Source: Boesenbergia rotunda (taxonomy: Eukaryota > Streptophyta > Magnoliopsida > Zingiberales > Zingiberaceae). Taken from it: a DNA stretch of 64,000 nucleotides. The DNA is taken from assembly GCA_024364735.1 (NCBI GenBank), contig JAGFNQ010000948.1, positions 425,326 through 489,325 of the forward strand, in the 5' to 3' direction. The position numbers and the translations under genes were made by a program. Positions 56,078-64,000 of this stretch are shown here, in pieces (within the stretch, counting starts at the first letter, position 1; the number at the start of each line of letters is the position of its first letter). The notes below the pieces were generated by a model. It ran no database searches and was not told the DNA's origin. It saw only the letters and a program-made list of their open reading frames with translations.

Positions 56078-56667
56078 ATCTCCCCCTTTTTGTTGTTTGA
56101 CAACCCGATTTTAAGTTTAGGGTTTCTCAATCAATATTCCAACTTTAGAATCATAGGGGAATCCAGATCCTCCCCCTACAACATGATCATGCTAAACTTA
56201 ACCAATCCACACTCTCCCCCTTTGTCGAACATCGAAAAGGGACAAGAGGGACTGTCAAGATTAAGATGAACTCCCCCTCAATCCTAGAGGTATCCCAACT
56301 CATCAAAAATGTGATAGTTTATGGAATTGGCATACGAACACATGTGAAAAATTATAGCAAGACATAGCAATCACATGCATCATATGAGTACGAAATATAG
56401 ACTCCCAAAGCATGCCATAATATTCATAAGTATCAACTAAACATGGCAATGGCAATCGAACAATCATGCAGATAACAGGTACATAATCAGTCATGGCATC
56501 AACAATAGTAGATAAGCATGACAGATAAAAATATATAGGGCAAGGCATGAAAGCATCCAAACAAGTAGCAAAATATGTGTGACTCAAGGTCACACCAACA
56601 AAGTCAGAGGGCATACAACCCAAAAGTCATACAACACATATCATGATAAAACAGCAGGTATCCGAGC
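56078..56667 (-). other. Sirevirus B 3' untranslated region
   Basis: No gene is supported. Four purine tracts on the minus strand near 56272, 56213, 56170 and 56085 match those of A in order and approximate spacing. It holds the unoccupied solo-LTR target near 56317-56342. Confidence 0.8.
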
Positions 56668-58242
56668 TCAAGAGTCAGCAGGAGGGTCGTCATCGTGCAT
56701 AAGGTCGTCCATCGAGGCATCAGTCGGGGCCAGAGGCCCTGGTGCAGTACTCGAAGGAGCTGCACTTCCAGGAAATGTGTGGCTGCGCCACTCATCATAC
56801 CATGTCTGCTGGAGTGTGCGGGTCCCTGAGAGGTCGGTCTCGATCCTGGTCAGTCGGGAATCGAAAGAGAGAAAACCTGAACGAAACTCCTCATGATCTG
56901 TCGCCCCCAGCTGAATAAGCTCCTGAACAGTCTGATCTAGCTCTGAGATCTGCCATCGGAGATCCGGGTCCGGCTCATCATAGTCATCGTCATCAGCAGC
57001 AGCGGCTGGCGCCTGACCCTGTGGAACTCCCTGTGGTAACTCTCCAAGAACCCTACCATCTTTCCAGATCAACATCCGATCGGGCCCCCGAATAATGATG
57101 CCAGACTTGGCGAAGGCACGCCGGCCAAGTCTGCAATCCTGTCGTATCATGGGCACCGTCCGACCCCTGGTAACATCAACACCTACTGACATGAGCCAGT
57201 CGGTGATGACGTGACCAAAAGGCATGTAGACAGTGCGGCGGCTGGACTCCTCTCGATAAGACAAAATGGACTGAAAGATGCTCTCCATAATATCGAAATC
57301 TGAACGGCTGTGCATGCCGTAGAGCATCAAACAGTGATAGGGTCGGATCTCAGCTAAGGGTTTGGAGGTGATTGGAAGGATACAATTTGTGATGATCTTG
57401 AAAAGTATATAGCTAATGGGAGACAGTCGCAGCGCAGCAAAGGTAGGAAAGTCAGGTCCAAGCTCATCAAGACCATCTGGACGCGGACAACCAAAGAAAT
57501 ATCGATAGATGGAATCAGGGGTAACGTCTGCAAAGGGTGCTAGCAGGGGATCAGGAAGGTCGGGATAGAGCGAATAAAGATTCGGTGATCGACGACCACC
57601 CAAGTACTCAGCCAAAATCTCATATGAAAAGTCAAGGTTCGTCTTCCCGACTCGAGTGGTGAACTCGAATCCCCCTTTAGAGCTTGGTTGTAGGTTGTTG
57701 TAAAATTCGGAGACGAGGTCGTAATTTATGGTTCTTTCCAAAGAAAGAAGAAACCCCAGATTGTAATAAGTAATAATCTCCATAACAGAAGGGCAGAATT
57801 CCGTTAGGAAAGGAATGTCAATGGACCTGCAGGGCAAGAGTTTGAATGTCCTAGCTTGAAAAGCCTGCTCACAGGCCGCATTTGGGAACCTGGAGCTCGA
57901 AGAAGGCTGTGGCCTTCTGGAAGGGGCAGAGGAGGAAGGAGCCTTTCCCCTTGAACTTCCCTCCATAACCTCCTTTCCCTTAGATGACTTTCTAAAAAGT
58001 TCAATCAATATAGTAAGATGGACATAGATTTAATCATACAAGAGTTGATCATGAGATGAGACCCAATCAAAAGATATAAAGTTTTTGGTCATCGAATGAG
58101 AAAGAGGGTCACGGCAAAAACAAAAGAACCGATCAAGACATCACAGCAAGAACAAGAACAAAAACATGGTTAGCTTCACAAACATATAATCCAATAGCTG
58201 TTGTGAAGGGAAACTTGAAATCAACTCTTACTTCGGCGCCAT
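56668..58242 (-). CDS. Sirevirus B envelope-like gene, two exons, open
   Basis: Exon 1 is 58242-58232 (ATG plus eight bases), the donor GTAAGA begins at 58231, the acceptor (ctttttag) ends at 57992, and exon 2 is 57991-56668. The intron is 240 bp and phase 2. The joined frame would encode 444 residues without a stop. The protein has a Ser/Lys-rich start (SSKGKEVMEGSSRGK), a central block shared with A (SFGHII or PFGHVI region, VPMxRQDCRLxRR, HCLMLYGMH), and an acidic, coiled-coil-prone C-terminus. It belongs to the 'putative plant transposon protein' family found between pol and the 3' LTR of Sireviruses. I see no signal peptide, membrane segment or cleavage site, so an envelope role is not supported by sequence. 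Confidence 0.8.
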
Positions 58243-59349
58243 TAGAGTTTGTTTGAGGAGATTGCAAGACTCGCGACAGAGAAGAACACCTCGAGCACGC
58301 ACGCGCGTGAAGAAGGAGTTGGAGAGAACGCCTGTAGAAGCTTTCGCTCGCCCGCGAGTGAAGAAGCAAGACACAAGACTCTCTCGCTCGCTCGCACAAG
58401 GTTGTTTCGGCGCTAGGGTTCGGGAAAACGAAGATTTGGAGAGTTAATCGGTTGGTGGATCGGTCCACCAACCAAAATTTAATGCGGTTGATCGGATCAC
58501 CGTTCTATCTGATCGCGTCCCGACCGATCAGAAAACATCCTGATCGGACTGGAATGGTCCTGATCGGTCGGATGACCGATCAGACGCGCTCCTGATCGAT
58601 CGGATGACCGATCAGGATTCGATCAGTAGGATCCGGGGTGAAAATTCTGAGCCCCCTGATCGGTCTGTGGACCGATCCCCACAGGGTGCCAGATTGGTCG
58701 GGAGACCGATCCAGGCTAGCTCAGATCACTTAGTCAGATTTCGGGAGATCACGGCTTGCCTCACAGATCGGTCTGTGGACCGATCAGCCTGATGCCTGAT
58801 CGGTCCGGTGACCGATCAGGGTTCCTGATACGAACTGAAATGTTCAGTTTCAGAACTTCTGAAATTTTCAAAAGAAATCTGATGAACTTTGTCGAACTTC
58901 GACATGATTTTCTGACTAGAATTGATCCCTGAACAAGAATCATAAGTCCTTATAAGTTCAACAAACACTTTGACCCCTCTTAATGAAGTCAAACTCAACC
59001 ATCAATCACTCAAGCAAATTCACACAAGTTTTTACTCCAACTTCAAGTTTCCAATCAAGTTGCCTTGATTGGAATGTCCAAGTATGATCATGGAGCCATA
59101 TACACATATGTTATGCAATGGTTTTCCCCATACTTGGTCACCACCGTGATTATTATCTCGTCAACTTAATTTTCCAATTGATGCAATGACATTTTGAGAA
59201 ATTGAGTTGAACCTAACATCTCACCCCATATCTAGCAAACAAAAACATTTTGGTAACCCTTATAGTTTGTGTGAGATGTTCCCAAAGTTACCCAATTGTT
59301 CCCTAACAATTTGAACTAATCATGAAGGGTTTTGTACACAATTTGAGAA
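58243..59349 (-). promoter_or_regulatory. Sirevirus B pol-env spacer with palindromes
   Basis: Collinear with 30308-31498 in A. In element order: an AT-rich part after pol, then palindromes with tgatcggtc/gaccgatca arms (58820 down to about 58500; loop polarity as in spacer A), the conserved hairpin ggttggtgga/tccaccaacc (58450-58473), a leader with gcgagcgagcgagagag, and the env ATG. No ORF is supported. Confidence 0.75.
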
Positions 59350-62300
59350 TCATGAAGCGCGACACATTCCCAATTCCCGTCTTAGGAAACTAAATTCACT
59401 CTCGGGAAGTGGTTTAGTGAAAATGTCAGCTAGGTTTGACTTTGACTCTACATGTGAGAGTATGATGTTCCCCCTAGCTACATGATCTCTAATGAAGTGG
59501 TGTCTTACCTCAATATGTTTTGTCCTAGAATGATGGACCGGATTCTTGGTTAAGTTAATCGTGCTAATGTTATCACATAACACTTGCACACCCTTGTAAC
59601 TCAATCCATAGTCCTCTAAGGTGTGGATCATCCACAACAATTGTGATATACTCTCTCCCATGGCGATATACTCTGCCTCGGTAGTGGAAAGAGCAACACA
59701 ATGTTGCTTCCGACTCGACCAACTTACTAGAGACGATCCTAAGAATTGGCAGCCCCCACTAGTGCTTTTTCGGTCCAACTTACATCCAGCGTAGTCGGAA
59801 TCCGTATAGCCCATCAAATCAAAAGATTCGGTACGAGGATACCAAAGACCTACACCAATTGTGCCCTTGAGATATCTCAAAATTCGCTTAACAGCAATTA
59901 GGTGAGATTCCTTGGCACAGACTTGATACCTAGCGCATATCCCTACAGCAAATAGTATATCTGGTCGACTAGCTGTGAGATATAGCAAACTACCTATCAT
60001 GCTTCGATATAGAGTTAGATCAACGGGTTTACCACTCTCATCATTATCTAATCTTGTGTTTGTGGCCATGGGAGTGGTTACCTCTTTTGAATCACTCATA
60101 TTGAATTTTCGAAGCATTTCATGTGTATACTTTGATTGGTGCACATGGATACCATCGCGAGTCTGCTTGATTTCAAGTCCGAGGAAGAAAGTCAACTCTC
60201 CCACTAGACTCATTTCAAACTCACTCTCCATGTGTCCGATAAATTCACGTAAATAGCCCTTGTTGTTTGAGCCACAAATTATGTCATCGACATACACTTG
60301 GGCTACAAATATATTGTCACCATCTCTTCGTAGAAATAGTGTAGGGTCTATTTGACCTCTAACGAAACCCTTTCCAATCAAGAATGTCGACAACCGCTCA
60401 TACCAAGCCCGGGGTGCTTGTTTAAGGCCATAGAGTGCCTTCTTGAGCTTGTACACGTGGTCTGGATATTCGGTACTCTCAAACCCTGGAGGTTGTTCGA
60501 CATAGACTTCTTCCCTAATCAAACCATTTAGGAAGGCCGATTTGACGTCCATTTGAAATAATTTGAAGCCTCGATGTGCTGCAAATGCAAGCATCAATCG
60601 GATGGACTCTAATCGTGCCACGGGAGCATAAGTCTCATCATAATCAAGACCTTCAACTTGACTATAGCCCTTGGCTACCAAGCGTGCCTTGTTTCTAATG
60701 ATTTCTCCCTTGTGGTTTAATTTGTTTTTGAAGACCCATTTAGTTCCAATAACGGTGGTCTTTTTAGGCCTAGGGACTAAGTCCCAAACCTGACTCCTCT
60801 CAAATTGACCTAGTTCGTCTTACATCGCGATAATCCAATCGGGATCATTTAATGCTTCATCAATTCTTCTGGGTTCAATTTCGAAAATTAGAGCAACTTC
60901 ATTAGCCTCATTCCGGAAGAATGATCTAGTCCTAACCCCTTGATGGATGCCTCCAACAATTTGGTCTTGGGGATGACTAGAGGCTAGTCTCGTTTGCCTT
61001 GGTGTTGGTGGTGCTTCTTGAATAGGTTCACTAGACACAAATTCAGCCTCAGGATCCGGCTGTTCAATGGGTTGTCTAGGCTCACCGTCATCAGACTCAT
61101 CACCATCAACAACACTTGGAGTTTCTTTCAAACTTAGTCTCCTAAGTTCAAGTTGAGCTCCTTCTACATTTTCTGATTGGTCAATTGATTTTGGACTTTC
61201 CTCAAAAACCACATCAGAAGACTCTTCAACTAGTCTAGCTTTCTTGTTGTAGACTCGGTAGGCTTTACTAACGAGGGAATACCCGACTAGTATCCCTTCA
61301 TCAGCTTTTGCCGTGAACTTTCCAAGGTGATCCTTGGTGTTTAGGATGAACACCTTACAACCAAACACCCTAAGATGTTTAACCGTAGGTGGTTTCCCAA
61401 ACCAAAGTTCGTGGGGAGTCTTTCCTAAAAACCTATGGATGAGAACTCGATTTTGCACATAGCAGGCTGTATTCACAGCTTCAGCCCATAAGTAACTCGG
61501 GAGTGAGTACTCATTAAGCATACTTCGTGCAGCCTCTTGAAGAACACGGTTCTTCCTCTCTACAACACATTTTGTTGTGGTGTTCTAGGAGTAGAGAACT
61601 CATGCCTATAACCCTTATCTTGACAAAATTCTAGAAACCTTTGGTTTTGAAATTCACCTCCATGATCACTTCTTATTGTCTTAACTGTTGATGATTTCTC
61701 ATTTTCAACCCTTCTACAAAAAGAAATGAAAATATCTAAGGTTTGATCCTTATGTTTTAAAAAGTAAGTCCAAGTATATCTAGTAAAATCATCAATGATA
61801 ACAAAGCAATATCTACTTCCATTTAATGATGTGATGGTACTACAATCAAATAGATCCATGTGAAGTAAATCTAAAGCATTGGAAGTACTTACAGTGCTTT
61901 TACCTTTATGTGCAGATTTTGTTTGCTTACCCATTTGACACGCATCACATAATTTATCTTTTCCATACTTGATGCTTGGTAAGCCTCGCACTAGTCCCTT
62001 GTTGGCCAACTTCCGGATGTTCTTCAAGTTCACATGTGCTAGTCTCCGGTGCCAAAGAGTGGACTCTTCTTCTTTTGACATGAAACACTTAGCAAAAGCA
62101 TTAGTAGCACTTTTAAATGAAACTTGATAAATATTGTCTACTCTTGCTCCTACTAGTACCGTGTCCAAGGTGTCATTTTGTCTAACTAGACATTGACTTG
62201 GTTGGAAATCAATTGTGTAACCCGTGTCACACAATTGACTGACACTTAGGAGATTAAACTTCATCCCCTTGACTAGAAGGACATTTGAGATTCTAAGACA

Positions 62301-62477
62301 TTCGGATATTTGAATGTCTCCTATTCCTATGACCTTAAGGCTACCATTGTTACCAAATGATACATTACCTCTACTCTTCTTGTGAAATGTGGTAAACAAT
62401 GATCTATCCCCGGTCATGTGTTTGGAGCATCCACTATCAACGAACCAAGTTGATAGATGCTCCCCCTCAATCACAAC
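59350..62477 (-). pseudogene. pol: Sirevirus B pol: protease, integrase, RT, RNase H
   Basis: In order: protease with active site Asp-Ser-Gly in WFVDSGCSKHMTG, integrase zinc domain (His-His-Cys-Cys, HRRLAHVN to CDACQMGKQTKSAH), integrase core (HMDLFDC, RSDHGGEFQ), RT (YVDD near 60285) and RNase H (YTDSDYAGC, ALSTTEAEYIA), ending at the TGA at 59350-59352. Defects: a one-base loss near 61553, at the codons before the third integrase catalytic residue, and an in-frame TAA near 60820-60822. Otherwise the three segments are in excellent condition. Pol is in the same frame as gag, with only a TAG (62478-62480) between them. Confidence 0.93.
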
Positions 62478-64000
62478 CTACACAATTCGAAAAATAGAAG
62501 TCTTAGGTACCCAAACCTTGGGACCTAAAGCATCAACTAAGCATGACTTTGGCACCCATGCCTTGACAACTTTCTTTTGGATTTTGGGTGTCCTAGATTG
62601 TCTCATGTCAGTCCTAGACATGAGAGATACAAAAGAGGGTTCCTTAGGGCGGTAACCAATACCGGCCCTATTGTAGACCGCTCTTTGGGCATTCAAAATC
62701 ATATCTAAGGTCTTAGAGCTATTTGAGAATTTCCCAAGAATATTCTTGAGCTTCTCAACTTCACTCTTCAATGATTGGTTTTCCTCCACTAACTCATTAT
62801 CATGCAAATCACTGATTTGCTCAACCTTAGAGGATTTCAAGCTTACAATCTCATGTTTCAAAGATTTAATTTCATCTTCTAGTAATTCAACATGCAAGTC
62901 ATCAATGTTATCATCCCTAGAAGCTTTCAATTGGTCAATCTCTAATTACAATGCTTTAACTTTGTTTTTGAATTTCTTAAGCATACTAGTTAATCATGCA
63001 ATTGCTCTATAACATTTTTCAAGCTCGGGGGAAGTTACCTCTTCATCATCCGAAGATGATGAAGCCGCGTTTGAGGAGTTTGAAGTTTCTTCACTGCTCT
63101 CCTCTCCAAGAGCCATGAGAGCCACTTGCATTGCGCTCTTCTCCTCCTTCTCATCATCGGATGAACTAGAAGATGACTCATCCCAAGAAGCCTTCAAAGC
63201 TTTCTTCTTCTTCTTGGATTTCTCTTCTTTTCTTTTAGATTTCTCCTCCTTCTTGAGCTTCGGACATTCATTCTTGAAATGCCCTTTCCTACCACATTCA
63301 AAGCAAGATGCATTATTCTTATCAAGGTTGAATTCACTAGTGTTACCTCTCCTTTTGAAACGTCGGTCTCTTCGCATCATCCTCCGTACGAAGTTCGCCA
63401 TTTCGGATGAGGAGGAGTCACTGCCATCTTCCTCCGAGTTTGACTCGGATTCGGAGGAGGATGAAGATGATGAAAGATCCTTCTCCTTCTTCTTCTCCTT
63501 CTTCTTCTTGTTGATCCGTTCCCCTGCAACTAAGGCAATCCCTTTTCCTTGGGGCTTTGTTAGCCATCTCATGCAATTCCATCTCACAAAATAAATCATC
63601 TAATTTTACAATAGATAAATCCTTGGATACTTTGTAGGCATCCACCATGGATGACCACAAGATTCCTTGGAAATGCTTTCAAGACATACCTCACAAGGTC
63701 ACGATTCTCGACCTTTTCATCAATTGAATGAAGTCCATTAAGAACTTCCTTGAACCGGCTATGGAGCTCACTTACCGACTCATTCTCCTTCATGGAGAGA
63801 TTTTGAAGTTGATTGAGGAACAAGTCCCTCTTTGCAATCCTCGAGTCTCGGGTGCCTTCATGGAGCTCTATGAGTTTGTTCCACAAGTCTTTTGCACTCG
63901 TGAAGGGACCAACCTTGATGAGTTGGTCTTTGTTCATGCCACATTGTAGAGTGACAACCGCCTTAGCGTCGGCTTCACTTTTTTGTTCGGCAGTCCACCG
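62478..64000 (-). pseudogene. gag: Sirevirus B gag, partial, with several breaks
   Basis: The start is beyond the window. The visible part begins in the UBN2-type copia gag domain (ELHEGTRDSRIAKRDLFLNQ, KENESVSELHSRFKEVLNGL). It passes a frameshift near 63655, another near 63560, then a Lys/Ser/Glu-rich linker and a zinc knuckle (C-X2-C-X4-H-X4-C, CFECGRKGHFKNEC, near 63310). Acidic Ser-rich blocks and a coiled coil (about 62930-62730) follow, as is characteristic of Sirevirus gag. In-frame stops lie at about 62994-62996 and 62946-62948. The gag frame ends at TAG 62478-62480. Confidence 0.88.

Larger units (their letters stand above)
53902..64000 (-). mobile_element. Sirevirus B: Ty1/copia element from gag to 3' LTR (minus strand)
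   Basis: Read on the minus strand it has gag with a zinc knuckle and coiled coil, pol, palindromic spacer, spliced envelope-like gene, 3' UTR with several purine tracts and a 3' LTR. Its 5' LTR and gag start lie beyond the window. The long coiled-coil gag and the post-pol ORF identify a Sirevirus. It is collinear with A (28080-47420) and free of nested insertions here, so it gives the empty sites for Tekay-2 and for the solo LTR in A. Confidence 0.93.

Noticed and set aside
63115..63594. 159-residue plus-strand frame opposite Sirevirus B gag
   Set aside because: Shadow of the Lys/Glu/Ser-rich gag linker, which reads as Phe/Leu/Ser on the opposite strand.

Overview
This is nuclear DNA of a flowering plant, probably a monocot (weak inference from the mix of Sirevirus, Athila and Tekay elements and the lack of any recognisable single-copy gene). 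Everything I can identify is transposable-element DNA: a nested stack of LTR retrotransposons plus one hAT DNA transposon. I see no rRNA or tRNA gene, no CRISPR and no convincing host gene.

Layout, left to right. (1) 1-11958: a Ty3/gypsy Tekay-type chromovirus ('Tekay-1') on the + strand. Its 5' LTR starts before the window and was hit by a 2.85-kb hAT transposon (279-3128, 8-bp target duplication). Its interior is mostly unrecognisable, except for an integrase tail plus chromodomain. (2) 11959-12871: 3' tail and truncated LTR of a Ty1/copia element ('D') with regularly spaced palindromes before a TATA box. (3) 12872-28079: a Ty3/gypsy Athila-type element with a single N at 20067 between two 1.43-kb near-copies; its two flanks do not belong together. 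(4) 28080-47420: the 3' half of a Ty1/copia Sirevirus ('A', + strand: pol, palindromic spacer, envelope-like ORF, 3' UTR, 3' LTR). Its envelope-like ORF is split by a young Tekay element ('Tekay-2', 32027-41174, TSD tcatt) and its 3' UTR by a solo LTR (42541-44835, TSD cattc). (5) 47421-51172: an older retroelement ORF of the 'putative gypsy-type transposon' kind with introns. (6) 51173-53175: 3' end of another Sirevirus ('C', - strand). (7) 53176-53901: a truncated gypsy LTR. (8) 53902-64000: Sirevirus 'B' on the - strand, a relative of A, from its 3' LTR back into gag at the window edge.

The most interesting biology is in the Sireviruses. A and B both keep an envelope-like gene that appears to be spliced: an 11-nt first exon (Met-Ala-Pro plus two bases), a phase-2 intron of 297 or 240 bp with GT-AG ends, then the long ORF, which is open throughout in B. 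Their LTRs carry an array of small hairpins whose arms change in a compensating way, and a second array of perfect palindromes that recurs, with opposite loop polarity, in the pol-env spacer. Sirevirus C has a hairpin array of the same logic with different loops. A 10-bp palindrome set as doublets exactly 19 bp apart occurs both in copia LTR D and in the unrelated Tekay-2 LTRs. The main caution is that the Athila region looks like a false contig join or a recombinant.
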